Of a DNA stretch of 64,000 nt, positions 28,109 to 37,997 are shown piece by piece. The notes under the pieces were generated by a model. That model saw only the letters and a list, made by a program, of their open reading frames with translations, made no database searches and was not told the origin of the DNA. The DNA is from Rhizosphaericola mali. Its GTDB lineage: Bacteria > Bacteroidota > Bacteroidia > Chitinophagales > Chitinophagaceae. The stretch spans positions 2,728,001 through 2,792,000 of the forward strand of contig NZ_CP044016.1 in NCBI RefSeq assembly GCF_004337365.2. The letters are read 5' to 3'. A program made the position numbers and the translations under genes. The first letter of the stretch is position 1, and every line of letters starts with the position of its first letter.

Positions 28109-29440
28109 ATGTTAAAAAAAGAAGCGTTAAATACTATCAAATTATCTGGTCCCATTATATTAGGCGAATTGACACAGATGTCACTGGGTTTAATTAACAG
28201 TGCCATGGTTGGACATTTAGGCTATCATCATTTAGCTGCTGCATCTTTAGTTAATAGTGTACTCAACATTCCTTATGTATTTGGAATTGGGATGACCATG
28301 TCTATTTCCCAGACGGTTGCAACGGCACATGGCCAACAAGACAAACAGAAGATTTCACATTATCTTTTTAATGGATTGTTCCTTTCTGCTATTACAGCTA
28401 TTGTAATTTCTTTTCTTTTAGAGATAGGCAATCCAATTGTTTTTCATTTAAGACAGGATCGAGAAGTTGCCAAATTAGCGAGTCCTTATTTAAGATTAAT
28501 GGGATTTTCGGTCATACCCATGTTATTATTTTTTGCATTAAAGCAATTTACTGATGGTTTGGAATTAACGCGTACGGCAATGTTGTTGTCCATGCTTTCT
28601 ATGCCATTGAATGTATTATTAGATTGGACATTTATTTTTGGACATTTTGGATTCAAATCTTACGGTCTAATCGGTGCAGGATTCGGGACTTTAATAACAC
28701 GGAGCCTAATCTTGATTGCACTTGCATCTATCATATTTTTCCATAAAACATTCCGACATTATATTGCCGTGCGCAAACATCAATGGCATATAAAGTGGAT
28801 GACGCAAAAAGAATTGTTACATATTGGCGTGCCGAGTAGTATACAAGCAATTTTAGAAGTCGGGGCTTTTGCGGTGAGTGGAATTCTTGTGGGAAGTCTC
28901 GGAGCTGTGGAATTGGCAGCGCATCAAATAGCTATACAATTGGCATCTTTCACTTTTATGGTATCTCTTGGATTAGCTCAAGGAAGTTCTATCCGTATTG
29001 GGAATGCATTTGGCAGAAAAGACTGGCCGTTGATTCATAATATTGGAAAAAGTACTTATATCACTGGACTGATGTACGGCGTATTATGTGCTATTTTATT
29101 TATCCTAATGCGTAACCAATTGCCACTAATATTCACCAAAGATTTTGCGGTATTGAAGTTGGCGGGTGCATTGTTATTTCTCGCTGCAGTATTTCAGATT
29201 TCTGATGCAACACAAGCGATTGGAGTTGGTGTACTAAGGGGGATAAAAGATGTAAAAGCACCCACTATTTTTATGACCATTTCCTATTGGGCATTAGGTA
29301 TTCCTCTGGGATGGATTTTAGCCAAATATCTGAATATGGGCGTGTATGGCATTTGGATTGGGTTTGTCATTGGTCTAACCTTTACCGCAATTTTGTTATT
29401 TTTCAGATTCAAAAAAATTATTTCCCGAGCAAGGAAGTAA
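28109..29440 (+). CDS. MATE-family multidrug/cation efflux transporter
   Basis: About 443 residues starting MLKKEALNTIKLSGPII. About 12 hydrophobic segments; two homologous halves each begin with a characteristic element: LGELTQMSLGLINSAMVG near residue 19 and GVPSSIQAILEVGAFAVSG near 242. Transport is Na+- or H+-coupled. It is followed by priA with a 24-bp gap. Nothing indicates the substrate. Confidence 0.92.
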   Translation: MLKKEALNTIKLSGPIILGELTQMSLGLINSAMVGHLGYHHLAAASLVNSVLNIPYVFGIGMTMSISQTVATAHGQQDKQKISHYLFNGLFLSAITAIVISFLLEIGNPIVFHLRQDREVAKLASPYLRLMGFSVIPMLLFFALKQFTDGLELTRTAMLLSMLSMPLNVLLDWTFIFGHFGFKSYGLIGAGFGTLITRSLILIALASIIFFHKTFRHYIAVRKHQWHIKWMTQKELLHIGVPSSIQAILEVGAFAVSGILVGSLGAVELAAHQIAIQLASFTFMVSLGLAQGSSIRIGNAFGRKDWPLIHNIGKSTYITGLMYGVLCAILFILMRNQLPLIFTKDFAVLKLAGALLFLAAVFQISDATQAIGVGVLRGIKDVKAPTIFMTISYWALGIPLGWILAKYLNMGVYGIWIGFVIGLTFTAILLFFRFKKIISRARK

Positions 29441-29464
29441 TTGGATTGTTTAACTTCGCCTTGT

Positions 29465-31948
29465 ATGGCTGTTCAAAATTCCTTTTCAAAAGAGTTGTAT
29501 GGTGAGATTTTATATGCAGAGGTAATCGTTCCGCTGCATGTACCCAAAAACTATACATGGAGCATTCCACCAGATTTAAATGATCGTGTAACCATCGGCA
29601 TACGAGTGGAAGTTTCCCTGCGAAATAAGAAATATGCGGGAATTGTACAATCCATTTTTTCTGAAAAACCTGCCGAATTTACTCCAGCTCCAATTCTAAA
29701 TATTTTGGATAATGAACCCTTATTATACCCACAACAACTCAAATTGTGGCAATGGATGGCACAATATTATATGTGTGCCGAGGGAGATATTATGCAAGCG
29801 GCCGTTCCGGCAAATTTTAAATTATCTAGTGAAAGTATCCTTATTTGGAATGACTTTTTTGATGATACAGATTTAAGTCATTTAGATGAAGAGGAATATT
29901 TGCTTGCTGAAGCATTAAGTATCAAAAAAGAATTGAGAATCAATGAAATACAAAAAATATTGGATAGCTCTCATGTGTATCCTATTATTAAAAAACTCAT
30001 TGAGAAAAATATCTGTTTCATTTGGGAAGAACTAAAGCAAAAATATTCGGTCAAAAAGGACACATTTATCACGCTTCATCCCAATTTGGAAAATGAAAAA
30101 GCCCTAGAAGCTTTGCTTAATAATTGGGGAAAAGCACCCAAACAATTGGAACTTTTATTGGCATATTTGCATTTAAAAAGAACCGAACAAGAAGTAACAC
30201 AATCCAATTTGCTAAAAAAAGCAACCGCTTCTGCGGCTCAATTAAAAGGTTTATTGGAAAAAAATATTTTAGTTGCGGAGAAAAGAGCGGTGGATCGTTT
30301 GCCTCGTTTGGATAGCATTTCTTCTGTCAATATCGAATTATCCGAGGCACAAAATATAGCTTTGCAATCCATTGAAAATTCTTTCCAAACCAATCCGAAT
30401 TGTCTTTTACACGGAGTTACGTCTAGTGGTAAAACGGAAATTTACATAAAACTCATCGAGCAATATTTACAGCAAGACAAACAAGTTTTGTATATGTTAC
30501 CCGAAATTGCATTAACTGCACAGATTATCAATCGTTTACGCAAACATTTCGGCGCGAGTATTACCATTTATCATTCCAAATTTAGCCCAAATGAACGCGT
30601 AGAGATTTGGAATAAGGTAAAATCTGGAGAAGCAAAAATTGTGCTTGGCGCACGTTCTGCAATTTTATTGCCATTTCAAGATTTGGGACTGATTATCGTT
30701 GATGAGGAGCATGATACTTCTTACAAGCAAACAGAACCTACCCCACGTTACAATGCACGCGATACGGCTTTATATTATGCAACCTTGTTCAAAGCACATG
30801 TCTTATTGGGAAGTGCAACGCCTTCACTGGAAACTTTTCATAATTGCGAACAAAAAAAATATGGATATGTCTATTTAGGGGAAAGATATGGCAATGTGCA
30901 AATGCCTAATATTCAAATATTAGATTTAAAATCTTTGCCCAAAGAAAGAGAAGAACGTATCATCATCTCTCCACTTTTGAAAGAAAAAGTAGAGCAAGTT
31001 TTACAACAAGGAAAGCAAGTGATTTTATTCCAAAATCGTCGTGGTTATAGTCCGTACATTCAATGTGGTACTTGCGGTTGGATTCCAGAGTGTAAAAATT
31101 GCAATGTTTCCCTAACCCATCATAAACACAAAAACAAACTTTCTTGCCATTATTGCGGTACGGAATATCCTTTGATTTATACTTGTCCGGCTTGTGGTGG
31201 ACATCATTTTATCCAAAAAAACTTTGGAACGGAACAAATTGAAGAAGTTGTTTGTGAAAAATTTCCAGAGGCGCATGTTGGCAGAATGGATTTGGATAGT
31301 ATCCGTGGCAAACACGATCATGAGGCGATCATTCAATTATTTGAAAAGAAAAAATTGGATATTTTGATCGGTACGCAAATGGTTGTTAAAGGTTTGGATT
31401 TTGAAAATGTACAATTGGTGGGCGTTTTGGATGCGGATAGCATTCTTAATTTTGCAGATTTTAGGGTAAATGAACGCGCATTTCAATTATTGGAACAAGT
31501 AAGTGGTCGTGCCGGTCGTAGAAATGAAGCAGGAAATGTGATCATACAAGTGACCAATACACACCATCCCGTTTTGCAATTTCTCGTAAAACATGATTAT
31601 TTGTCCATGTACAAATACGAAATTAATAATCGAAAAATGTTCAATTATCCGCCATTTGTTCGATTAATTCAAGTATTTGTAAAACACAAGGACAAAATGG
31701 TAGCGGAGGAAGCTGCGAATCTTTTGATTGAAGGATTGAAGTATTTTAAAAACAATATTACTGGACCTGCAGAACCGGTAATTAATCGCATTCGCAATCA
31801 ATATATTTGGGAAATCCTAATTAAACTACCCAAAGATGCCAAGATTATACACAATTTCAAATTGAGTTTGTTACAACAAGTTGCTTATATTCAAAATTTT
31901 AAAAAATACAGAGGCGTCATTTTTATGCCTGACGTAGATCCTAATTAA
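29465..31948 (+). CDS. priA: Primosomal replication restart helicase PriA
   Basis: About 827 residues from the ATG at 29465 (an upstream TTG frame at 29441 is unlikely). The N-terminal 3'-DNA-binding domain has VPLHVPKNYTWSIP near residue 23. The helicase core has Walker A HGVTSSGKTEIY near 310, the DEEH box IVDEEHDTSYKQ near 408, and a later GRAGRRNEAG. Between the lobes is a zinc-binding insert with four CxxC pairs (CGTCGWIPECKNC, CHYCG, CPACG). PriA reloads the replisome at stalled forks. A near -7 sequence TAACTTCG lies just upstream at 29451-29458. Confidence 0.95.
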   Translation: MAVQNSFSKELYGEILYAEVIVPLHVPKNYTWSIPPDLNDRVTIGIRVEVSLRNKKYAGIVQSIFSEKPAEFTPAPILNILDNEPLLYPQQLKLWQWMAQYYMCAEGDIMQAAVPANFKLSSESILIWNDFFDDTDLSHLDEEEYLLAEALSIKKELRINEIQKILDSSHVYPIIKKLIEKNICFIWEELKQKYSVKKDTFITLHPNLENEKALEALLNNWGKAPKQLELLLAYLHLKRTEQEVTQSNLLKKATASAAQLKGLLEKNILVAEKRAVDRLPRLDSISSVNIELSEAQNIALQSIENSFQTNPNCLLHGVTSSGKTEIYIKLIEQYLQQDKQVLYMLPEIALTAQIINRLRKHFGASITIYHSKFSPNERVEIWNKVKSGEAKIVLGARSAILLPFQDLGLIIVDEEHDTSYKQTEPTPRYNARDTALYYATLFKAHVLLGSATPSLETFHNCEQKKYGYVYLGERYGNVQMPNIQILDLKSLPKEREERIIISPLLKEKVEQVLQQGKQVILFQNRRGYSPYIQCGTCGWIPECKNCNVSLTHHKHKNKLSCHYCGTEYPLIYTCPACGGHHFIQKNFGTEQIEEVVCEKFPEAHVGRMDLDSIRGKHDHEAIIQLFEKKKLDILIGTQMVVKGLDFENVQLVGVLDADSILNFADFRVNERAFQLLEQVSGRAGRRNEAGNVIIQVTNTHHPVLQFLVKHDYLSMYKYEINNRKMFNYPPFVRLIQVFVKHKDKMVAEEAANLLIEGLKYFKNNITGPAEPVINRIRNQYIWEILIKLPKDAKIIHNFKLSLLQQVAYIQNFKKYRGVIFMPDVDPN

Positions 31949-31958
31949 ACAAAATTTT

Positions 31959-32393
31959 ATGTCCAGAATTTGGTTCAAAAAACATATAAATTTAGCAGAA
32001 TTAAATGCTTCGAGTAAAAATACGATGACTGAATTTTTAGAAATCCAATTTACCGAAATAGGCGATGATTATCTAAAAGCAACCATGCCTGTTACAGCAA
32101 AAACACATCAACCAATGGGAATTTTGCATGGTGGTGCGTCAGCGGCATTAGCAGAAACCGTCGGAAGTATCGCTGGTTGGTTAGTTGTAGATATTTCACA
32201 TAAAATCTGTGTAGGTATGGAATTAAATTGCAATCATATTCGCAGCAAAAAAAGCGGCATTGTTACCGCCACAGCAAGACCTTGGCATATTGGGAAAACT
32301 ACGCAAGTTTGGGATATTCAAATCCATGATGAAAAAGAAAAATTAGTTTGCATAAGCCGATTGACCTTGGCGGTGATCAATCAACCGAAATAA
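31959..32393 (+). CDS. Hotdog-fold thioesterase (PaaI/MenI-like)
   Basis: 144 residues. The motif GILHGGASAALAETVGS at about residues 57-73 carries the HGG turn and catalytic acidic residue of the 4HBT family, with CVGMELNCNHIRS near 92. It hydrolyses an acyl-CoA, possibly DHNA-CoA in menaquinone synthesis or an aryl-CoA; the subgroup is not resolved by eye. It lies 10 bp after priA, so it is probably co-transcribed with it. Confidence 0.85.
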   Translation: MSRIWFKKHINLAELNASSKNTMTEFLEIQFTEIGDDYLKATMPVTAKTHQPMGILHGGASAALAETVGSIAGWLVVDISHKICVGMELNCNHIRSKKSGIVTATARPWHIGKTTQVWDIQIHDEKEKLVCISRLTLAVINQPK

Positions 32394-32423
32394 GTATTTC
32401 CAAACCTATTTTTGTTTGAAATG

Positions 32424-32601
32424 TTACTTTTCCCTTAAATAGAAAAGTAACCAAAAGATCAAGTCGTCTGAAGGCAATCCTTCGGAACGCTTGAAAATAG
32501 CTCGTGTACATTTTCTGCTAACGATTTTACAGTTACAAGCCATTGCTATTTACGCAGAAAACACAACTCCGCTATTTTCTACACTTTGCTGTCAGACGAC
32601 A
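32424..32601 (+). repeat. Dispersed intergenic repeat, copy A (terminal inverted repeats)
   Basis: A leading segment with an ACTTTTCC-type hairpin is followed by GTCGTCTGA (32463-32471), and TCAGACGAC at 32592-32600 closes the unit, giving 9-bp inverted ends. The same unit, including the flanking segment and internal words such as CGTGTACATTTTC and TACGCAGAAAACACA, lies inverted at 56210-56406. There is no protein gene in 32394-32951. The pattern suits a MITE or a structured repeat family. Confidence 0.75.
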
Positions 32602-32740
32602 CATGAAGTGACATTAAATTTCTTCTTATTCACAAACTCCTTTTGCTTTCACTAAGGCTTTTGCTAAAAAGGGAAAATATGGAAATCTAAAACACGAAAT
32701 CAAAATTTTTCTAATTGGCATTTATTGGATTAACGTTAAG

Positions 32741-32823
32741 AAAATCAATCAGTGAAGTCGATTGAAAGAATATATGTTTGAGCGAAGCGAGTTTATATTC
32801 TTTCCGACGAAACGATTGATTTT
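32741..32823. repeat. Long imperfect hairpin in the 32.4-32.95 kb gap
   Basis: Outer arms AAAATCAATC (32741-32750) and GATTGATTTT (32814-32823), inner arms GAAAGAATATA (32764-32774) and TATATTCTTTC (32794-32804), and a GCGAAGCGA apex. It could be a processed RNA structure or part of the surrounding repeat element. Confidence 0.65.
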
Positions 32824-32844
32824 TTAGTTAAGACAATTGCTGCT

Positions 32845-32883
32845 TTGATCTTTTGTTTCTTTTCTATCAAGAGAAAAGAAAAC
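32845..32883 (-). repeat. Inverted partial copy of the repeat A leading segment
   Basis: TTGATCTTTTG followed by a TTCTTTTC...GAGAAAAGAA hairpin. Its reverse complement resembles 32424-32462 over about 39 bp with mismatches. The two therefore bracket 460 bp of non-coding DNA as imperfect inverted ends. Confidence 0.55.
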
Positions 32884-32900
32884 TAAGCATAAACCCAAAA

Positions 32901-32927
32901 AAGGTTGCTGAAATATTCAGCAACCTT
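32901..32927. terminator. Bidirectional terminator between thioesterase region and DUF2723 gene
   Basis: Stem AAGGTTGCTGAA (32901-32912) with TTCAGCAACCTT (32916-32927), 3-nt loop, A tract before and T tract after. It ends the minus-strand DUF2723 transcript and any plus-strand read-through. Confidence 0.8.
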
Positions 32928-32951
32928 TTCTTATAAAATCTAATTCAGTAA

Positions 32952-35900
32952 TTATTTACTTGAATCATTGGAAATGACCTGCCCTTTTTCCAAATTATTT
33001 TTTGGAGCTGCCATTTGCTGATCCATTTGTTCAACCCAACCTAACATTTGCTGTGCAGTTTGTTTATCATAATCCATATTTGCCGCATTTTGGCCAGTTA
33101 AAGAATTATAATATCTAATCTGCTGTTGCAAATCTTTCTTGATAGAAGAGGATACTTTTTGTGCTAACGTTTTATCATCAGCTAATACCGCAGCTTGCAA
33201 GAACATGATAGACAAACGGTTATGTTGATTACCAATAGAAACCATTCCGTAAGGGAAGTTTTCTTGCAACATCATCTTATCAGCTTTTTCCAATACTTTT
33301 TTAGCATCTTCTTTTCTATTTTTCAATGCCAAATCCATACCCAAGGTCGCATAAGCTTGACGGATAGTATTCAAATGACGTCTATTTTCTTCATCGAAAT
33401 ATACACCTGGAAGGTTCGCATTTCCGAATCCGAATTTATTCATCAACTTATCCATCATCCAATTGGTATTCACCGCTTCACCTTGATCATTGGTATTTTT
33501 AACCGGAACTAAGCGATAAGTCAAACCATCTCTTCTTAAGAAACTAGCAAATCCTAATTCATCATATGGGCTAGTGAAATAAATTGGACGTTTCCATTTA
33601 TTTGCTGCTATGATATTCAAAATTGCTAAATCATTTTTATACAAAGTAGATTTGGGAATGGTAAAGTTCATCGAAGAAACAATCGAATCTCCCGTTTTAT
33701 TTACCGTACCATTTTCAATAACTTCTTGTGTATTAACAGGAACAGAAACATTTCTTACAGGATATGTGTTGATCCAATCGCCACCTTGAGATTGCGCCAT
33801 TTTAGACTGATCATCACTACCCACATAATTTTTCATCATATCATACAAATCATAGAATTGATTTTCTGATACGCCATCTACGGCTTTGTAGAAAGCAGCA
33901 TCACGTTTTTGTCCTTCGATTTGTTTTCTACTCCAGATAACATCTATAGCATCACTGCTATTTACTTTGTGACGTAATTCATTGATATACCAATCAATAC
34001 CCAACAAACTTGTATTTATTACGCGAATATCTGGACGAATTCCTTCTACCTCTTGCGCATACCACAGTGGGTAAGTATCATTATCTCCGAATGTAAATAA
34101 GATAGCATTGGGTGCACAACTTTCCAAATAGTCTTTTGCTAAGTCACGAGCCAATTCTTTTTTGCTTCTGTCATGATCATCCCATTCTTGTTGTCCCATC
34201 AATACCGGAACAGCAAAGAAACAAACCAAGAAAGAGGCAGCTAGAGCAGTTTTCGGACTGGCGATAAATTTACCAAACCATTCTTTAACCTTTAACATAC
34301 CCAAACCAATCCAAATTGCAAAAGCATAAGTCGCTCCAGCAAAGGCATAATCACGCTCACGTGGTTCATTACCTGCTTGATTCAAATAAATAATAATCGC
34401 AAAACCAGTCATGAAAAATAACAAGAACACAACCAAACCATCCGAACCTTTCTTTTTAAATTGGAAAAATAAACCAATCATTCCTAATATAAATGGAAGG
34501 GCAAACATAGTGTTATGCGATTTGCTATCCTTGATACTATCAGGTAAAGTACTTTGATCTCCGTAAAGGAAACTATCAATAAAATTGATACCCGTAATCC
34601 AGTTACCATCACGTACATTACCGATGTAACGACCTTGAATATCATCTTGTTTACCTGAGTAATTCCAAAGGAAATATCTTATAAACATGTAATAATTCTG
34701 ATAACCAATATAGAATTTTAGATTATCTGTAAAATTTGGCTCGCGTTCGTAAGCGCCTGTTTGTTGATTTTTACCAATACCTAAGAAATTGGCATAATAA
34801 TCCGCTTGTCCACGATCTTGGCTACCATTCCAAACTCTTGGGAAAACCATTTTGTCTTCAGGAGAATAAATATAATGGAATGAACGTCCCACTGGAATAT
34901 AGGCATCTTTACCATTGTCATTGACACCTTTTTGATATTTCATTTCATCATACTTAATATCAGCAGGTCTAGCCGTGAATTTTTGACCATATAAAATAGG
35001 GAAATCTCCATATTGATCACGTCCTAAATAACCAACCAAACTCAATGGATTGTCCACCTTGAACATATCAATAGAAGGATCAGCACTACTTCTGATCATC
35101 GTAGTCAAATAGGTACTATAACCAATCAACATAAAAGCCAAACACCACATCGCCAAACGTAGATTCGGCAATTTTCTTTTGTTGGCAAATCGGATAAAAT
35201 ACCAAATTGCTAAAGCCAATAAAATGAAGAATACCGTAAATCCAGAGAAGAATGGTAATCCCATATTATTTACAAATAAAATATCGAATTTACCTGCAAA
35301 CTTGATGGACTCTTGAATCACTCCAATCTGAACGACACCTAAAATCACCGCACTAAATACGAAGAAGATATAAGCACCTCCATACAATTCAACTTTTTTC
35401 TTGTCGTTTTTATTTCTTCTTTCTATTAAGAATAGAATTCCAATCGCAACAGCTGTACCGACAACCATCAAACCTGGATAAGTAGAATCCATTGGTACAT
35501 TATCGGTTGCATTGGCATTGGCAATGATAAAACCACCTATGAATGCCAAACCGCCAGCGATCAACAATCCTCTAACGAAATATTTTTTCAATAATTTGTA
35601 ATCCAATGCATCTCTCCTACGGAAATAATACACCATTACCAATGCTGGGATAGTCAACAAGTTCAACAAGTGAATACCGATAGAAAGTCCCATTAAGAAG
35701 CTGATAAATACGATCCAACGATCTGCACCTGGCTCATCTGCCACATGTTCCCATTTCAATATAGCCCAAAAAGCTACCGCAGTACATAAGGCAGAAGATG
35801 CGTAAACTTCACCTTCTACAGCACTATACCAAAATGAATCAGAGAACGTATAAGCTACAGCGCCGACAATACCAGCAGCCATAATGCTAAATATCTGATT

Positions 35901-36251
35901 TTGAGTTAGTTTGGATGTATCTTTTTCCTGACCTTGTACGATTCTGCGTGCAAAGTGAGTGATAGACCAAAATAAAAATAAAATACTCATTCCACTCGCT
36001 ACAGCACTCATCACATTTACGGCCTGAGCTGCGTGCTCACCAGTACCACCGAATAAAATAATGAAAAAACGGCCAAGCAAAACGAACAAAGGTGCGCCAG
36101 GAGGGTGAGGTATCTGTATCTTAAAACAGCTACTTACAAATTCACCACAATCCCAAAGACTGCCTCCAGCCTCTGCGGTCATAATATACACAATACAAGC
36201 AAAAATTCCCACGATCCAGCCTGTAATGTTGTTGATCCTCTTGAAATTCAT
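32952..36251 (-). CDS. DUF2723 (GT117/TMEM260-like) membrane glycosyltransferase
   Basis: 1,099 residues. The first 370 residues are multi-spanning (about ten hydrophobic segments) and include the family signature SLWDCGEFVSSCFKIQIPHP near 31-50, with the acidic residues expected of GT-C enzymes. Another hydrophobic block lies at about 560-680. The rest is periplasmic, with FGDNDTYPLWYAQEVEGIRP near 720 and a C-terminal helical, TPR-like region (about 980-1080). DUF2723 is related to TMEM260, a protein O-mannosyltransferase; O-glycosylation of exported proteins is therefore the likely role, as an inference. It is transcribed alone. Confidence 0.85.
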   Translation of the reverse strand: MNFKRINNITGWIVGIFACIVYIMTAEAGGSLWDCGEFVSSCFKIQIPHPPGAPLFVLLGRFFIILFGGTGEHAAQAVNVMSAVASGMSILFLFWSITHFARRIVQGQEKDTSKLTQNQIFSIMAAGIVGAVAYTFSDSFWYSAVEGEVYASSALCTAVAFWAILKWEHVADEPGADRWIVFISFLMGLSIGIHLLNLLTIPALVMVYYFRRRDALDYKLLKKYFVRGLLIAGGLAFIGGFIIANANATDNVPMDSTYPGLMVVGTAVAIGILFLIERRNKNDKKKVELYGGAYIFFVFSAVILGVVQIGVIQESIKFAGKFDILFVNNMGLPFFSGFTVFFILLALAIWYFIRFANKRKLPNLRLAMWCLAFMLIGYSTYLTTMIRSSADPSIDMFKVDNPLSLVGYLGRDQYGDFPILYGQKFTARPADIKYDEMKYQKGVNDNGKDAYIPVGRSFHYIYSPEDKMVFPRVWNGSQDRGQADYYANFLGIGKNQQTGAYEREPNFTDNLKFYIGYQNYYMFIRYFLWNYSGKQDDIQGRYIGNVRDGNWITGINFIDSFLYGDQSTLPDSIKDSKSHNTMFALPFILGMIGLFFQFKKKGSDGLVVFLLFFMTGFAIIIYLNQAGNEPRERDYAFAGATYAFAIWIGLGMLKVKEWFGKFIASPKTALAASFLVCFFAVPVLMGQQEWDDHDRSKKELARDLAKDYLESCAPNAILFTFGDNDTYPLWYAQEVEGIRPDIRVINTSLLGIDWYINELRHKVNSSDAIDVIWSRKQIEGQKRDAAFYKAVDGVSENQFYDLYDMMKNYVGSDDQSKMAQSQGGDWINTYPVRNVSVPVNTQEVIENGTVNKTGDSIVSSMNFTIPKSTLYKNDLAILNIIAANKWKRPIYFTSPYDELGFASFLRRDGLTYRLVPVKNTNDQGEAVNTNWMMDKLMNKFGFGNANLPGVYFDEENRRHLNTIRQAYATLGMDLALKNRKEDAKKVLEKADKMMLQENFPYGMVSIGNQHNRLSIMFLQAAVLADDKTLAQKVSSSIKKDLQQQIRYYNSLTGQNAANMDYDKQTAQQMLGWVEQMDQQMAAPKNNLEKGQVISNDSSK

Positions 36252-36277
36252 ATAAGGTTACGGATTAATTTGTGTCG

Positions 36278-36285
36278 CAAACCTA
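36278..36285 (-). promoter_or_regulatory. Candidate -7 box of the DUF2723 gene
   Basis: Minus-strand TAGGTTTG followed by C, 26 bp upstream of the ATG at 36251. No clear -33 is seen. Confidence 0.4.
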
Positions 36286-36447
36286 ATATAAACAGATGAA
36301 TTATTGCACTTAGCTAGTAGATTTATACGAATATTTTAGAAAATTTCTATTTTTTTAAAGAAGTAAATATTGAAAAAAGGTTCAGACACTCTCATTTTGA
36401 TTAGAATTGAACCTTATGTAGGTAAACATAATGTTTTTATTTAACAA

Positions 36448-36609
36448 TTAATTCCTTGAGCGACCTATCAAAAAAGAGACAACAAATAAAATTAAGAAGA
36501 TAAAGAACAGGGTTTTCGCTATTCCAGCTGCTCCTGATTGGATTCCATTAAATCCAAAAACTCCTGCAATTATTGCAATTATCAGAAATACGATTGCCCA
36601 TCTCAACAT
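36448..36609 (-). CDS. Small DUF1328 (YtjA-like) membrane protein
   Basis: 53 residues starting [20 protein letters not shown]. It consists of two hydrophobic helices separated by [14 protein letters not shown] and ends FLIGRSRN. This is the DUF1328/YtjA pattern and size; the frame upstream of this ATG (to 36702) is not part of it. Such proteins are often stress-induced and of unknown function. The gene is divergent from the photolyase with 74 bp between starts. Confidence 0.85.
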   Translation of the reverse strand: MLRWAIVFLIIAIIAGVFGFNGIQSGAAGIAKTLFFIFLILFVVSFLIGRSRN

Positions 36610-36683
36610 ATCCCAATATTTAAATGAATGAATTTTATATTTCAATACATATTCTGTACCAATTTTTATGTTAATTTGACAGC

Positions 36684-37997
36684 ATGCAACAGAAAAGTTC
36701 AATTCAGATATTTTGGTTTCGACGAGATCTTAGGTGGGATGACAACGCAGGTTTATTTTATGCCCTAAAATCTGACACACCTGTGTTTCCTATTTTCATA
36801 TTTGACACCAACATTTTGGATGACTTACCCCAAAATGATCCTCGTGTGCATTTTATACATATTGCTTTAGAAAAGTTACAAGCAAAATTAACCAACTTAG
36901 GAAGTGGATTAAATATTTATGTAGGTAAGCCTTTAGAAATATTCCAACAAATCCAAACGCAATTTGAAATAAAAGGCATCTTTTGTAATCGTGATTACGA
37001 ATTATATGCAATTCAGCGAGATCATCAGATAAAGATTTGGGCAAATGAAAAGCAAATTGCATTTCATTCATTTAAGGATCAGGTAATATTTGAAGGTGAT
37101 GAAATTTTAAAAAGCGATGGCAGTTCTTATTCTATTTTCACTCCTTATTCCAAAAAATGGTTAGAAAAACTAAATTCATTTTTCCTTTCTGGATACGATA
37201 CTACTAAATATAAAAACAGCTTATTTAAAGAAAAAACAACCTTTCCTTCTTTGGCGGAAATTGGTTTTGAAAAAACGGATTTCCATTTCCCTAAATTCAA
37301 CATTTCCATTCCGACGATTGAGCGATATGATGCTACGAGGGACATTCCGTCATTGGAAAATGGTACGACGCATTTGGGAATTCATCTAAGATTTGGCACC
37401 ATAAGTATTCGCCAATTGGCTAGTCTCGCATCAAAACATAATGCTACATATTTAAAAGAATTAATCTGGCGAGATTTTTACCAAATGATTTTGCAAAATT
37501 TCTCTCAAATAAATAAAGGAAATGCATTTCGAGCAGAATACGACCTTATTCAATGGCGCAATAATGAACATGAATTTGAATCTTGGAAAAATGGACAAAC
37601 AGGTTTTCCTATTGTGGATGCTGGTATGCGAGAACTAAATGCCACAGGACACATGCACAATCGGGTACGTATGATCGTAGCATCATTTCTTACCAAAAAT
37701 TTGCTTATTGATTGGCGTTGGGGTGAAGCCTATTTTGCGGAGAAATTATTAGATTTTGATTTCGCCGCTAATAATGGCGGTTGGCAATGGGCGGCGGGTT
37801 CGGGCTGTGACGCAGCACCTTATTTTCGGATATTTAATCCAACATCTCAAACTGAAAAATTTGATCCAAAATTAATTTATATAAAAAAATGGATTCCCGA
37901 AATAGATTCATTTGAATATCCTCAACCTATAATTGATTTCAAAGAAAGCCGAGAGCGTTGCCTATCAGTGTACAAACAAGCATTGCAAAAAAATTAA
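36684..37997 (+). CDS. phrB: Deoxyribodipyrimidine photolyase / cryptochrome
   Basis: 437 residues, class I photolyase size. The N-terminal antenna domain opens [20 protein letters not shown] at residues 9-28. The FAD-binding half contains [10 protein letters not shown] near 237, [11 protein letters not shown] near 259, [20 protein letters not shown] near 302 and [19 protein letters not shown] near 327, with the conserved Trp and Asn region [20 protein letters not shown] near 364. It repairs cyclobutane pyrimidine dimers using blue light. Its 3' end overlaps the convergent RDD gene by four bases. A near -7 sequence TTAATTTG is close to the ATG. Confidence 0.93.
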   Translation: MQQKSSIQIFWFRRDLRWDDNAGLFYALKSDTPVFPIFIFDTNILDDLPQNDPRVHFIHIALEKLQAKLTNLGSGLNIYVGKPLEIFQQIQTQFEIKGIFCNRDYELYAIQRDHQIKIWANEKQIAFHSFKDQVIFEGDEILKSDGSSYSIFTPYSKKWLEKLNSFFLSGYDTTKYKNSLFKEKTTFPSLAEIGFEKTDFHFPKFNISIPTIERYDATRDIPSLENGTTHLGIHLRFGTISIRQLASLASKHNATYLKELIWRDFYQMILQNFSQINKGNAFRAEYDLIQWRNNEHEFESWKNGQTGFPIVDAGMRELNATGHMHNRVRMIVASFLTKNLLIDWRWGEAYFAEKLLDFDFAANNGGWQWAAGSGCDAAPYFRIFNPTSQTEKFDPKLIYIKKWIPEIDSFEYPQPIIDFKESRERCLSVYKQALQKN

